From Pseudomonas sp. PDNC002 (GTDB taxonomy: Bacteria > Pseudomonadota > Gammaproteobacteria > Pseudomonadales > Pseudomonadaceae), in the NCBI RefSeq assembly GCF_016919445.1, contig NZ_CP070356.1:2822001-2886000 (forward strand): DNA of 64,000 nt, read 5' to 3'. Below the pieces are notes generated by a model, which saw only the letters and a list, made by a program, of their open reading frames with translations, had not been told where the DNA came from and searched no databases. Of this stretch, positions 8,259-18,203 are shown one piece after another; positions within the stretch are counted from its first letter, which is position 1; every line of letters begins with the position of its first letter. The position numbers were made by a program, and so were the translations under genes.

Positions 8259-11200
8259 ATGCAATTCAACCTTTCCGCCTGGGCGCTGCAGAACCGCTCC
8301 ATCGTCCTCTACCTCATGCTGCTGCTGGGCATCGTCGGCGCGCTGTCCTACTCCAAGCTGGGGCAGAGTGAAGACCCGCCATTCACCTTCAAGGCCATGG
8401 TGGTGAAGACCAACTGGCCGGGCGCGACCGCCGAGGAAGTCTCGCGCCAGGTCACCGAGCGCATCGAGAAGAAACTGATGGAGACCGGTGACTTCGACCG
8501 CATCATCTCCTTCTCCCGCCCCGGTGAATCCCAGGTGACCTTCGTCGCCCGCGAGGACTTCCATTCCCGCGACATTCCCGAGCTCTGGTACCAGATCCGC
8601 AAGAAGGTCAACGACATCCGCTACACCCTGCCGCAGGGCATCCAGGGGCCCTTCTTCAACGACGAATTCGGTACCACCTTCGGCAACATCTACGCGCTGT
8701 CGGGCAAGGGCTTCGACTACGCGGTGCTCAAGGACTACGCCGACCGCCTGCAGCTGCAACTGCAGCGCATCAAGGACGTCGGCAAGGTCGAGCTGGTCGG
8801 CCTGCAGGACGAGAAGATCTGGATCGACCTGTCCAACACCAAGCTCGCCACCCTCGGCCTGCCGTTGGCGGCGGTACAGAAGGCGCTGGAAGAACAGAAC
8901 GCGGTGACTGCCACCGGCTTCTTCGAGACCTCGACCGATCGCGTGCAACTGCGCGTCTCCGGGCGCTTCGACTCGGTGGAGGACATCCGTGCCTTCCCGA
9001 TCCGCGTCGGCGACCGCACCTTCCGCATTGGCGATGTGGCCGAGGTGCACCGTGGCTTCAACGACCCGCCCGCGCCGCGCATGCGCTTCATGGGCGAGGA
9101 CGCCATCGGCATCGCCGTGGCGATGAAGGACGGCGGCGATATCCTTGTCCTGGGCAAGGCCCTGGACAGCGAGTTCGAACGGCTGCAGCAGACCCTGCCG
9201 ACCGGCATGGAGCTGCGCAAGGTGTCCGACCAGCCGGCGGCGGTACGCGAGGGCGTGGGCGAGTTCGTCCGCGTGCTGGCCGAAGCCCTGGTAATCGTCT
9301 TGCTGGTGAGCTTCTTCTCCCTCGGCCTGCGCACCGGCCTGGTGGTGGCGCTGTCGATCCCGCTGGTGCTGGCGATGACCTTCGCCTGCATGTACTACTT
9401 CGGCATCGGCCTGCACAAGATTTCCCTCGGCGCGCTGGTGCTGGCGCTGGGCTTGCTGGTGGACGACGCGATCATCGCCGTGGAGATGATGGCGGTGAAG
9501 ATGGAGCAGGGCTACGACCGGCTCAAGGCGGCGAGCTATGCCTGGACCAGCACCGCCTTCCCGATGCTCACCGGCACCCTGGTGACCGCGGCCGGCTTCC
9601 TGCCGATCGCCACCGCGCAGTCGGGTACCGGCGAATACACCCGCTCGCTGTTCCAGGTGGTGACCATCGCGCTGCTGGTGTCGTGGATCGCCGCCGTGGT
9701 GTTCGTACCGTATCTGGGCGAGAAGCTGCTGCCGGACCTGGCCAAGCGCTACGCGGAAAAACATGGTGGCACCGACCAGGGCCATGACCCTTACTCGACG
9801 CCGTTCTACCAGCGCTTCCGCCGCGTGGTGGAGTGGTGCGTGCGCTACCGCAAGACGGTGATCCTGCTGACCGTGCTGGCGTTCATCGGCTCGATCATGC
9901 TGTTCCGCCTGGTGCCACAGCAGTTCTTCCCGCCGTCGGCGCGCCTGGAACTGCTGGTGGACCTGAAATTGGCCGAGGGCGACTCGCTGACCGCCACCAC
10001 CGAGCAGGTCAATCGCCTGGAGAAGATGCTCGCCGAGCATCCGGGCATCGAGAACTACGTGGCCTACGTCGGCACCGGTTCGCCGCGCTTCTACCTGCCG
10101 CTGGACCAGCAACTGCCGGCGGCGAGCTTCGCGCAGTTCGTGGTCCTGGCCAAGAGCCTGGAGTCGCGCGAGGAAATCCGCCAGTGGCTGATCAAGCACA
10201 TGAACGAGGACTTCCCGACCCTGCGCACGCGTATCAGCCGCCTGGAAAACGGCCCGCCAGTGGGCTATCCGGTGCAGTTCCGTGTTTCCGGCGAGCACAT
10301 CCCGGAAGTCCGCGAGCTGGCGCGCAAGGTCGCCGACAAGATGCGCGAGAACCCCCATGTGGTGAACGTGCACCTGGACTGGGAGGAGCCGAGCAAGGCG
10401 ATCTTCCTCGACATCGACCAGGAGCGCGCTCGCGCCCTGGGCGTCAGCACCGCGGACATCTCCCAATTCCTGCAGAGCTCGCTGACTGGCTCCACCGTCA
10501 GCTACTACCGCGAGGACAACGAGCTGATCGAGATCCTCCTGCGCGGCGACGAGCGAGGCCGGCATGACCTGTCGCAACTGCCCAGCCTGTCGATGCAGAC
10601 CAGCAGTGGCCGCAGCGTGGCGTTGTCGCAGGTGGCGACGCTGGAGTACGGCTTCGAGGAAGGCATCATCTGGCGGCGCAACCGCCTCCCCACCGTGACG
10701 GTGCGCGCGGACATCTACGACGGCTCGCTACCGGCAACCCTGGTGAAGCAGATCTCGCCGACGCTGGACCCAATCCGTGCCGAGCTGCCCGACGGCTACC
10801 TGCTGGATGTCGGTGGCACCGTGGAGGATTCGGCCAAGGGCCAGAACTCGGTGAACGCCGGCGTACCGTTGTTCATCGTGGTGGTGCTGACCCTGCTGAT
10901 GCTCCAGCTGCGCAGTTTCTCGCGGATGATCATGGTGTTTCTCACCGCGCCGCTGGGGCTGATCGGCGTGACGCTGTTCCTGCTGATCTTCCAGAAACCC
11001 TTCGGCTTCGTGGCGATGCTCGGCACCATCGCGCTGGCCGGGATGATCATGCGCAACTCGGTGATCCTGGTGGACCAGATCGAGCAGGATCGTGCCCACG
11101 GCCTGGACACCTGGCACGCGATCATCGAAGCCACGGTGCGACGCTTCCGTCCCATCGTACTGACCGCCCTGGCGGCGGTGCTGGCGATGATCCCGCTGTC

Positions 11201-11327
11201 GCGCAGCGTGTTCTTCGGGCCGATGGCGGTGGCGATCATGGGTGGCCTGATCGTCGCCACGGCGCTGACCCTGCTGTTCCTGCCGGCGCTGTACGCGGCG
11301 TGGTTCAGGGTGAAGAAGGAAGTCTGA
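8259..11327 (+). CDS. mexK: RND efflux transporter MexK
   Basis: An inner-membrane proton-driven RND transporter of 1022 aa with the expected 12 membrane helices and two large periplasmic loops. TM4 has LGLLVDDAIIAVE with the paired proton-relay aspartates (about residues 402-403). The second half contains GYLLDVGGTVEDSAKGQ and the TM11-12 region ALAAVLAMIPLSRSVFFGPM. It is co-transcribed with mexJ. In P. aeruginosa MexJK exports triclosan and erythromycin; that substrate range is established for the orthologue and inferred here. Confidence 0.93.
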   Translation: MQFNLSAWALQNRSIVLYLMLLLGIVGALSYSKLGQSEDPPFTFKAMVVKTNWPGATAEEVSRQVTERIEKKLMETGDFDRIISFSRPGESQVTFVAREDFHSRDIPELWYQIRKKVNDIRYTLPQGIQGPFFNDEFGTTFGNIYALSGKGFDYAVLKDYADRLQLQLQRIKDVGKVELVGLQDEKIWIDLSNTKLATLGLPLAAVQKALEEQNAVTATGFFETSTDRVQLRVSGRFDSVEDIRAFPIRVGDRTFRIGDVAEVHRGFNDPPAPRMRFMGEDAIGIAVAMKDGGDILVLGKALDSEFERLQQTLPTGMELRKVSDQPAAVREGVGEFVRVLAEALVIVLLVSFFSLGLRTGLVVALSIPLVLAMTFACMYYFGIGLHKISLGALVLALGLLVDDAIIAVEMMAVKMEQGYDRLKAASYAWTSTAFPMLTGTLVTAAGFLPIATAQSGTGEYTRSLFQVVTIALLVSWIAAVVFVPYLGEKLLPDLAKRYAEKHGGTDQGHDPYSTPFYQRFRRVVEWCVRYRKTVILLTVLAFIGSIMLFRLVPQQFFPPSARLELLVDLKLAEGDSLTATTEQVNRLEKMLAEHPGIENYVAYVGTGSPRFYLPLDQQLPAASFAQFVVLAKSLESREEIRQWLIKHMNEDFPTLRTRISRLENGPPVGYPVQFRVSGEHIPEVRELARKVADKMRENPHVVNVHLDWEEPSKAIFLDIDQERARALGVSTADISQFLQSSLTGSTVSYYREDNELIEILLRGDERGRHDLSQLPSLSMQTSSGRSVALSQVATLEYGFEEGIIWRRNRLPTVTVRADIYDGSLPATLVKQISPTLDPIRAELPDGYLLDVGGTVEDSAKGQNSVNAGVPLFIVVVLTLLMLQLRSFSRMIMVFLTAPLGLIGVTLFLLIFQKPFGFVAMLGTIALAGMIMRNSVILVDQIEQDRAHGLDTWHAIIEATVRRFRPIVLTALAAVLAMIPLSRSVFFGPMAVAIMGGLIVATALTLLFLPALYAAWFRVKKEV

Positions 11328-11340
11328 GAGACGCAGGCAT

Positions 11341-11370
11341 GAAAAAGCCCGGCACTGGCCGGGCTTTTTC
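11341..11370. terminator. Bidirectional terminator after mexK
   Basis: A perfect 13-bp inverted repeat (GAAAAAGCCCGGC, 4-base loop) with the A and T runs built into the stem, so it should work on both strands. It can end mexJK from the left and the DUF4197 gene from the right. Confidence 0.88.
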
Positions 11371-11418
11371 ATGGGCTTCGAAGGTGCGCTTGCGCGTGCT
11401 CCTGACGGTTGGCCGCGA

Positions 11419-12096
11419 TCAGAGCACCCCGAACACCTTCTTCGCCAGGCCGCTGGCGGCGGCGGTCGGATTCTCGCGAATGGTCTTTTCCTGCTGGGCG
11501 ATGATCTTGAACAGGCCGTCCAGCGCTTCTTCGGTCACGTAGTTCTCGATGTTCGCGCTTTTCGCGTCGACCACGCCGAAGGCGGCGGCCTGGCTGGCGA
11601 AGGCGTTGTACTGCTTGGCGACGCCGACCTGGTCGGTGGCCTGCTTGATGATCGGCAGGAACTTGGCGCGCAACTGGTCGCGGCTGCTGCGGTTGAGGTA
11701 GTCGGTGGCGGAGTGGTCGCCACCCTGCAGGATGCCCTTGGCGTCGGTCATGGTCATTTTCTTCACCGCGTCCACCAGCAGCGCCTGGGCTTGCGGCATG
11801 GCAGCCTCGGCGGCCTTGTTCATGCTGGCTTCCAACTGGTCGACCTGGGCGCCCATGCCGAACTGCTTCATGGTCTTGGCGGCCTTGCCCAGCTTGCCGG
11901 GCAGCTCGATGCGTACCGCCGGGTCATTGCTGAAGCCACCGGGCTGGCTGAGCTGTTTCACGGCAACCTGCGCCCCCTGGGTCAGCGCGTCCTTCAGGCC
12001 GCCGGAGGCATCGCTCTGGCTGAGATCGGAAAGGGACAGGGCAAAGGCATTGACCGACAGCAGGGCGCCGGCCAGCAGAACGGGGAATCGCAGCAT
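11419..12096 (-). CDS. DUF4197 domain protein, exported
   Basis: A 225-aa protein of the DUF4197 family, of unknown function. It has an N-terminal signal peptide (about 18 residues, LLAGALLSVNAFA). The mature part shows typical family elements: GLKDALTQGAQVAVKQLSQPGGF, an IELPGKLGKAAKTMKQFG segment, and a GGDHSATDYLNRSSRDQL segment. It is probably periplasmic. The ATG at 12096 is preferred over an adjacent TTG one codon earlier. It lies convergent with mexK across the shared terminator. Confidence 0.86.
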   Translation of the reverse strand: MLRFPVLLAGALLSVNAFALSLSDLSQSDASGGLKDALTQGAQVAVKQLSQPGGFSNDPAVRIELPGKLGKAAKTMKQFGMGAQVDQLEASMNKAAEAAMPQAQALLVDAVKKMTMTDAKGILQGGDHSATDYLNRSSRDQLRAKFLPIIKQATDQVGVAKQYNAFASQAAAFGVVDAKSANIENYVTEEALDGLFKIIAQQEKTIRENPTAAASGLAKKVFGVL

Positions 12097-12205
12097 CAAG
12101 ACTTCCTTGAACGAAACCCGGCAGCCGGTCTGGCTGCCGAGGCGGAGAATGGAGGAGGGAGATTAACGGGGGAGGTCGCCGGGGAAAACCCGGCGGCGTG
12201 GTGAA

Positions 12206-12604
12206 TCAGCGCACGGGATCGACGCGTACGCGTAGCGGCTGGGGATCGCTACCGTCGAGCTTCACGCTGTGGCGTTCGGTGGTGATGAACAGCAGGCGGC
12301 CATTGTCCTCGATACGCGCGCTGACCGCGTAGCTGTGGCCGGGCTTGACCTGGTTGTGGTCATAGTCGAGGTGGAACGCCAGCGGAACCTGGCGCCCGGA
12401 TTGCAGTTGCTGCTGGGCCAGGTCCACGGCCGGAGCATCCGCCAGGGATACGTCCTGCAGGCTGACGGTGACCTGTGCGCTCGGCGGCAGCGCGATGCGT
12501 TGCAGGTAGAAGACTTCGCCGTCCAGCGACGCCTTGTCGCCGGAGGCAGTGGTGCCACAGGCGGCGAGCAGGCCGGTCATCAACAGCAGGGGCAGGGCTT
12601 TCAT
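12206..12604 (-). CDS. YbaY-family lipoprotein
   Basis: A 132-aa lipoprotein. The signal ends in lipobox LAAC (Cys15) followed by GTTASG. The rest is one YbaY/type III secretion-pilotin-like domain, with VFYLQRIALPPSAQVTVSLQ at its start and repeated beta-strand patterns. E. coli YbaY is an outer-membrane glycolipoprotein of unclear function. The internal ATG is chosen because AAGGAGAG lies 7-8 bases before it; an upstream ATG would precede that ribosome site. The residue after Cys is Gly, not Asp, so outer-membrane sorting is likely. Confidence 0.83.
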   Translation of the reverse strand: MKALPLLLMTGLLAACGTTASGDKASLDGEVFYLQRIALPPSAQVTVSLQDVSLADAPAVDLAQQQLQSGRQVPLAFHLDYDHNQVKPGHSYAVSARIEDNGRLLFITTERHSVKLDGSDPQPLRVRVDPVR

Positions 12605-12746
12605 GGTGAGACTCTCCTTGGACACGAAAGGCGTCAGACCATTGTGGATGACTTTGGTTTCCGCACCATGATCTGGGCGAAGTCTCTGCGGGTTTGCGGG
12701 TGTAAAAAGGCGTCGTCGCGGCCGAATCGCAGGCGCCGGAGTTCCG

Positions 12747-13799
12747 TCAGCCGACGGCCAGCCTGCTCGTCACCTCTTGTGGGGCGAAGCGGGTGTACAG
12801 GTCGTCGAGGGCGGCGCGCAATTGTTCGCCGCGATGGAGAGCCTGGATGGACTCGCTGTTTCGGCGCGCGCGGGCGCAGGACGCGGACTCGCCGTTGGCG
12901 AAGGCAATGATTTCCTGGCGGGCGCTGTGCGGATCGGACACCGTTGCGAGGCCCTCGGCGGTGAAGGGGCCGATACGTCGCAGGACGACTGGAAGTCCCA
13001 GCTTCGCTGCTTCCAGGACGGAGATGGGAAAGCCATCCCAGGCGGCGGTATGGAAGTACAGGTCCAGGCCCCGCATGTGCGCGATCACCTCTGCGCGCGG
13101 GCGCCATCCCGTGACCTCGATGCCGGCGCGTTCCATTTCCGCCATGACCTGTGGGTCGCCGCCTCCGATCCACTTGAAGTGGGCGACGTCGGCGCAGGCG
13201 TTGGCAACGGACTGAAAGTATGCGTGCCCCTTCTGCCGGCTGATCCGTCCGACCATGCCGATCACCGGTTTGCCCGTGAGGCTGCGAATGGCAGCAACCG
13301 CGGGTAGCTCATCGCAGATGTTCACCAGTCCCAGAGTTTGCTCGGGCCTGATCAGCTCAGCGGCGATGCGTTGTTCATCCAGTCCGCAGCCTGCGATCAC
13401 CGCGGTGCGTTTTGCCAGGACGCTCTCTACCCAGCGGTAGGCCTTGAGCATCAACGGATGGTCTCCGCGCAGGAAGGCAAAGCCGTGCGGGGTGTAGACG
13501 ATCTTCTCGGCGGGTATGAACGGCAAGGCGCGAATCAGCGCCCCGGCATAGGTGCTGTGCAGATGGATGACATCAGGTCCTATGCGCTCGATGTAGGGAC
13601 GTACCCGTGCCAGGCTGGAGAGGCGGCGCGGCACCAGTTCCCGGTGCTTGAACAGGCCTTGTCCCTCTTCGCCCGTCGTATCGCCCTTGCGCACCGACGC
13701 CAGCAGGTAGTGCTCGTGCTGCTGGGAATTGAGGATGTAGGAGTTGATGGCCGAGGTCACGCCGCCGCCGAAGGACTCGGTGATGTGCAGGATTTTCAT
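12747..13799 (-). CDS. GT4-type glycosyltransferase
   Basis: A 350-aa retaining glycosyltransferase with a GT-B fold, family 4. The N-terminal acceptor domain starts MKILHITESFGGG (glycine loop), with VIHLHSTYAGALIRALPF around residue 80. The C-terminal nucleotide-sugar domain has GKPVIGMVGRISRQKGHAYF and DGFPISVLEAAKLGLPVV. The E-x7-E motif begins with Asp here. The substrate is unknown. A longer reading with 16 extra residues is possible; this ATG fits the family start. It lies 137 bp behind a tyrosine phosphatase gene on the same strand, with a TTGACA (minus strand, 13935-13930) just after that stop. From memory the pair is absent at this place in P. aeruginosa. Confidence 0.87.
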   Translation of the reverse strand: MKILHITESFGGGVTSAINSYILNSQQHEHYLLASVRKGDTTGEEGQGLFKHRELVPRRLSSLARVRPYIERIGPDVIHLHSTYAGALIRALPFIPAEKIVYTPHGFAFLRGDHPLMLKAYRWVESVLAKRTAVIAGCGLDEQRIAAELIRPEQTLGLVNICDELPAVAAIRSLTGKPVIGMVGRISRQKGHAYFQSVANACADVAHFKWIGGGDPQVMAEMERAGIEVTGWRPRAEVIAHMRGLDLYFHTAAWDGFPISVLEAAKLGLPVVLRRIGPFTAEGLATVSDPHSARQEIIAFANGESASCARARRNSESIQALHRGEQLRAALDDLYTRFAPQEVTSRLAVG

Positions 13800-13936
13800 A
13801 AACGGTGCAGGCCCCTGGAAAATTACGTGGCGTAACGAGGCGACCAAACAGCTGGATATGGTCTTGCTGGCTAGAGCGTAGCCGTTTTCACAGGGTGAGT
13901 GTAAGGAGATTTGACGCTTTTGGTTTTGGTGTCAAT

Positions 13937-14383
13937 TTACCGACGATTTCGTATCCGTGCGGCCCAGGCTGCTACCGACGCAGCGATCAGTTCATAGGCA
14001 AGCTCGAAGGCTTCCGGGCCTTTACGATAGGGGTCGGGGATCTCCTGGTCGGCTTGCCACTTGCCCAGCAGAAAGGTCTTGCCGCGTGCTTCCGGTGCAA
14101 GGCGGATCACGCTCTGGATCTGGGATTGCTCCATCACCAGCACGAGGTTGGCCTCGTGTAGCAGTTCTACCGTGAGTTGGCGGGCGTGGTGAGGCTGAGG
14201 GCGATGTCCGTGGCGGTGCAGAATGGCCAGGGCAGCGCTGTCTGTCGAATGGCCGCGCAATGCGCCAAGCCCGGCGGAACCGACGGCGATGTCGGTGCCA
14301 TGCAGCGATTCGCGTAACAGATGTTCAGCGATGGGGCTACGACAGATATTGCCGACGCAAACGATCAGAATCCTGTTGAGCAC
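13937..14383 (-). CDS. Low-molecular-weight protein tyrosine phosphatase (Wzb/Etp-like)
   Basis: A 148-aa cytoplasmic phosphatase. The catalytic P-loop CVGNICRS gives Cys9 and Arg15 (C-x5-R). The general-acid loop is IPDPYRKG with Asp117. In capsule and exopolysaccharide systems such enzymes dephosphorylate a BY-kinase (Wzc). No kinase, Wza or polymerase gene is visible nearby, so the substrate is unknown. The start is GTG with AGGGACG about 8 bases upstream. The gene upstream of it on this strand is plsB, 93 bp away. Confidence 0.92.
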   Translation of the reverse strand: MLNRILIVCVGNICRSPIAEHLLRESLHGTDIAVGSAGLGALRGHSTDSAALAILHRHGHRPQPHHARQLTVELLHEANLVLVMEQSQIQSVIRLAPEARGKTFLLGKWQADQEIPDPYRKGPEAFELAYELIAASVAAWAARIRNRR

Positions 14384-14476
14384 GGGAGCGTCCCTGACCG
14401 CGACCGAGGGTGATCGTCAGAAATCTATCGGTCGCGGTGCAGGGGCGTCAAGCAGGCGGCTCGGGGCCGGCCGGCC

Positions 14477-16987
14477 TCAGTTCTGGCCAGCTGGCGGCTG
14501 TTCGGCGGGGGCGCTTTCTTCCTGGCTGGGACGCTCCAGGGCAACCTGTCGGATGGACAGTCGAATCTCCGCCGGCAGCACGCGCTTCGCTGCACCCTCA
14601 GCCAGTTCGCCCAGGAGCCCGTGGTGGCTCAGCTTGCCGTGCTCATCCTTGCGCAGCACGCCTTCGTCCAGCAGCGTCTGAATGAAGTGGCGGAACAGGC
14701 TCTTGTCGAAGAACTCCGGGGCGTTCAGCCCATGGAGGATCGACAGGCGCTGGGCCATGACGGTGCAGAGGTTTTCCAGCTCTTCGGCGGTGAGCTGCTT
14801 CTGCCCGGCGTTGAGCACCAGCGAGATGGCCATGTAGAAGCGCTGCAGGGTCTGGGCGATCGCGCGGGCCAGCAGGGTCAGCAACACATACTGGCGCGAG
14901 CTGGGGGCCGGGCGGATGAAGGTGTCGTTCTCTTGCTTGAGCAGTTCGCTCGCGACCATGGCCTGCAGCCACTGATCGACTACGGCGTCCAGCTCGTCCA
15001 GGCTCCAGCGGATGAACAGCTCGGCCTGCAGGTAGGGATACAGGGCGCGGGTGTAGCGCAGCAACTGCTCGCGGCTGATCCGGCCGCTGTTCTGGAAGAA
15101 GCAGGCGATCAGCGCCGGCAGGGCGAAGATGTGCAGGACGTTGTTGCGGTAGTAGGTCATCAGCACCGCGTTCTGCTCGTCGAGGTAGCAGATGCGGCCC
15201 AGCGCGTCCTTCTGCTCGCTGAGCAGATTCATGCTCTTAACGTACTCGATCAGTTGCTGGCCGTCGCCTTCGGGCAGCGTGGCGCTCGGCGAGTAGGGCA
15301 CCTTGCGCAGCAGGTCGAGGTACAGGTCGATCACCCGCGCCAGGGCGGTTTCGTCCAGCGCCAGGCGGGTGGTGGAGAGCAGCGCCAGGGCGACCAGGTT
15401 CACCGGGTTGATCGCGGCGGCATCGTTGAGGTGACGCGCTACATCGCGGGCCAGGTGGTTGGTGGTGTCCGATAGCCAGGCCGGGCGATATTCCGGGCCC
15501 AGCTCCTGCTGGCGCCAGTCCGGCTGCTGCTGGTCGAGGAACCGGTCGAGGTGGATCGGCTCGCCGAAGTTCACCCAGACCTGGCCGAAGCGCTGCTTCA
15601 GCGCACCAATGACCTTGAAGATATCGAAGATCGATTCCTTCTTCTTCACCGCACCGCGCAGTTCCCCCAGGTAGGTGCGGCCCTCCAGTACGCGTTCGTA
15701 GCCGATATAGACCGGAACGAAGACGATGGGACGGCGGGAGTCGCGCAGGAAGCTGCGCAGGGTGATGGCCAGCATGCCAGTGCGCGGATGCAGCATACGC
15801 CCGGTACGCGAGCGGCCCCCCTCGACGAAGTATTCGGTGGAGAAACCACGGCTGAACAGGGTATGCAGGTACTCGTTGAATACCGCGGTGTACAACTGAT
15901 TGCCCTTGAAGCTGCGGCGCATGAAGAAGGCGCCGCCGCGCCGGAGAATCGAGCCGACCACCGGCATGTTCAGGTTTATGCCGGCGGCGATGTGCGGCGG
16001 TGTCAGGCCGTTGCGGAACAGCAGGTAGGACAGCAGCAGGTAGTCGATGTGGCTGCGGTGGCAGGGTACATAGACGATCTCGTGGCCCTGGGCGACTTCC
16101 TGCACGCGCTCGATGTGGTTGACCTTCACGCCCTCGTAGAGCTTGTTCCAGAACCAGGTCAGGGTCACTTCCAGGAAACGGATCACCGGGTAGGAGACGT
16201 CGGCGGCGATCTCATTCGCGTACCGCAAGGCGATGATTTCGGCCTTTTCCTGGGAAATCTTCTGGGTCTCGCACTCTTCCTGGATCGCCTGGCGCACCAG
16301 CGGGGCGCGCAGCAGGCCTTTGACCAGCGTACGGCGGTGGGAGAGATCCGGGCCGATCACGGCGGTCTTCTGGTTACGGAAGTGCACGCGGAGGATGCGT
16401 TGAACCATGCGCAGGGTGCGCTCGTGCCCTTTGTTCTGTTCCACCAGCTCGCGCAGGTGGATGGGGGCGGAAAACTGCACTCGGGTCTTGCGGCCGAGAA
16501 TCAGGATGCGCGCCAGCTTGCGAAGGCGGCCGGTGACGGCCCAGTTGTCCGCGAACAGCAGTTTCCAGGCACTCTTCTCGCTGTCGGGTGACTGGCCCCA
16601 GAACACGCTGACCGGGATGATCTGCGCGTCGTCGATGCCGTTCTGGCCAATCGCGCCCAGCATGCGCACCAGCGCCGGCGGGGCACCACGCTTGTCCTGG
16701 CGGCCAAGCCAATCCGGTTCCGGAGTCAGATAGAAGAAAGCCGCCGGCTCGATGGATTCGCCCACGGCCACTGGCATCACTGGTCGCGGCAGCCCGGCCT
16801 TGCGACATTCGGTATCCACCACAGCCAGGTCACTGACCGACGGTTGCTGCAGGACATAGAGAACCGGTTTGCTGCGATCGATCTTCAGACTGAAGGCCGA
16901 TTGGTTGATGGTTTCCGAGCGCACCCAGAGGTACAGCAAGCGGCGCAATGCACCAAAACCAAAGCGACGGAACGGATAGCGAGGCAT
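14477..16987 (-). CDS. plsB: Glycerol-3-phosphate 1-O-acyltransferase PlsB
   Basis: An inner-membrane enzyme that acylates sn-glycerol 3-phosphate at position 1, the first step of phospholipid synthesis. At 836 aa it is the usual length. The acyltransferase motifs appear in order: HRSHID (HX4D), [21 protein letters not shown] and [11 protein letters not shown] 136-bp gap separates it from the unknown operon upstream. No overlap or coupling with neighbours is seen. Confidence 0.97.
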   Translation of the reverse strand: MPRYPFRRFGFGALRRLLYLWVRSETINQSAFSLKIDRSKPVLYVLQQPSVSDLAVVDTECRKAGLPRPVMPVAVGESIEPAAFFYLTPEPDWLGRQDKRGAPPALVRMLGAIGQNGIDDAQIIPVSVFWGQSPDSEKSAWKLLFADNWAVTGRLRKLARILILGRKTRVQFSAPIHLRELVEQNKGHERTLRMVQRILRVHFRNQKTAVIGPDLSHRRTLVKGLLRAPLVRQAIQEECETQKISQEKAEIIALRYANEIAADVSYPVIRFLEVTLTWFWNKLYEGVKVNHIERVQEVAQGHEIVYVPCHRSHIDYLLLSYLLFRNGLTPPHIAAGINLNMPVVGSILRRGGAFFMRRSFKGNQLYTAVFNEYLHTLFSRGFSTEYFVEGGRSRTGRMLHPRTGMLAITLRSFLRDSRRPIVFVPVYIGYERVLEGRTYLGELRGAVKKKESIFDIFKVIGALKQRFGQVWVNFGEPIHLDRFLDQQQPDWRQQELGPEYRPAWLSDTTNHLARDVARHLNDAAAINPVNLVALALLSTTRLALDETALARVIDLYLDLLRKVPYSPSATLPEGDGQQLIEYVKSMNLLSEQKDALGRICYLDEQNAVLMTYYRNNVLHIFALPALIACFFQNSGRISREQLLRYTRALYPYLQAELFIRWSLDELDAVVDQWLQAMVASELLKQENDTFIRPAPSSRQYVLLTLLARAIAQTLQRFYMAISLVLNAGQKQLTAEELENLCTVMAQRLSILHGLNAPEFFDKSLFRHFIQTLLDEGVLRKDEHGKLSHHGLLGELAEGAAKRVLPAEIRLSIRQVALERPSQEESAPAEQPPAGQN

Positions 16988-17123
16988 ACGGCTTCTACTG
17001 GCAGTTGATACGGACCCGGCGATAACCGAGCGGCGCTAGTTTGCCGTAATAGCCGGATTGGCAAAAGTGTAGTGGACGACCTGTGCCGTCCACTTTTTGC
17101 AGGTAACTGCGTTGAACGTGTAA

Positions 17124-18203
17124 TCAGTTCTCGTCGCCGAAGGCCGTTTTGGAGATGGCGTGGAGTCCATCATTGAACACCATCGTCTCGTTGAAGCTGC
17201 GGACGATAGCGCCGAAGCGTTCCTTGGCTCCTAGCAGTTGCTTGAATTTCTCATTCAGCTCGGTATCGCGACGCTGCAAGGCAACCTCACGTTTTTCCAC
17301 CTCTGCCAGTCTCTGGCGTAGCTGATCAGCCAATTCCTGCTGCCGCTGCTGATCCTGCTCAAGTGCTTCAGCGCGCTTCGCGCTGGCTTTATCACGGGCT
17401 TCGATGCTTTCGGCCAGCTTCTGCAGTGCAGTGCTGCGCTCCGCCAGGACGCGGGCATTGTTCTCTGCCAACTGCTCCATGCTGGCGCGCTCGCGTTGCA
17501 GTTGATTCTGCTGTTGGCGCAGATGCTCGTCTCTTTCCTGGAGGTGACGTTCCTTCTCCTGGAGGCTGTGATGGCGAGAGTCGAGGTTGTCGCGATGCTT
17601 CTCGGTTTCCAGTTTTTGCTGAGCCAGGCCTCTAGCCATTCCGGCCAGGTTCTCGAGCGTCGCCTGGACGTCGTAGAGCATGTGCTCCGTGTCCGTGCTG
17701 ATTTCCCCCTGCACCTGCAGTCGCTCTGTGTCTGGGCTTGCAGATGTCATCGCAGTTGATATCTCGGCGCTGGTGACTGGGGTGTGTAGGGATAGAGTGG
17801 ACATGGTCTCGGGGGGCATCTGCGGGGCTGGCGATTCGGGAGTGGGTTCGGACGCCTGGCTGTTGGCACATGCATCGTCGACCGATTCAGTTTCGTCCGA
17901 TATCTCTGTCGGCTCGGGTAGGGAAGACTGCTCGAGAGCGACTGTTGTCGGCTGCTCCACTGGCTGATCCATGTCCGCCAGGGCATTCGCGATGTCTTCG
18001 AGCTCTGCGCGCGTGTACTCGATAGCGGAGTGGGACGAGTCGAGGATAGGGCCGTAATCGCTATCGCTTCGTACGGCGATGATTCTTTCCATCAGCTTGT
18101 TGTTGATGCTTGCCGTTCGGTGTTCCGCCATCACCCCGGTGGGAATCTCCACGGATGCGAGGTCCAGCAGGTGATAGTCGGATGTCTTGTCGGTATCGCT
18201 CAT
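17124..18203 (-). CDS. Hypothetical coiled-coil protein
   Basis: A 359-aa protein I do not recognise. Residues 1-80 look folded (IPTGVMAEHRTASINNKLME, then a short acidic helix). Residues 80-170 are a Pro/Ser/Thr/Glu-rich linker. Residues about 175-325 form one long predicted coiled coil rich in Glu, Gln, Arg and Leu. The tail (GAKERFGAIVRSFNETMVFN) is again less repetitive. There is no signal peptide or membrane segment. The ATG overlaps the stop of the upstream 88-aa gene (ATGA), so translation is coupled. The linker uses many codons less GC-rich than its neighbours. It could be a scaffold or filament-forming partner of the small protein; this is inference only. Confidence 0.8.
   Translation of the reverse strand: MSDTDKTSDYHLLDLASVEIPTGVMAEHRTASINNKLMERIIAVRSDSDYGPILDSSHSAIEYTRAELEDIANALADMDQPVEQPTTVALEQSSLPEPTEISDETESVDDACANSQASEPTPESPAPQMPPETMSTLSLHTPVTSAEISTAMTSASPDTERLQVQGEISTDTEHMLYDVQATLENLAGMARGLAQQKLETEKHRDNLDSRHHSLQEKERHLQERDEHLRQQQNQLQRERASMEQLAENNARVLAERSTALQKLAESIEARDKASAKRAEALEQDQQRQQELADQLRQRLAEVEKREVALQRRDTELNEKFKQLLGAKERFGAIVRSFNETMVFNDGLHAISKTAFGDEN

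Noticed and set aside
7140-10577. 1145-codon ORF on the minus strand across mexJ and mexK
   Set aside because: Antisense frame of high-GC genes; composition is His/Gln/Ala/Arg-rich with no domain, while mexJK on the other strand is clearly real.
12747-14383. A capsule or exopolysaccharide locus
   Set aside because: Only one glycosyltransferase and one phosphatase; no BY-kinase, Wza, flippase or polymerase in the window.
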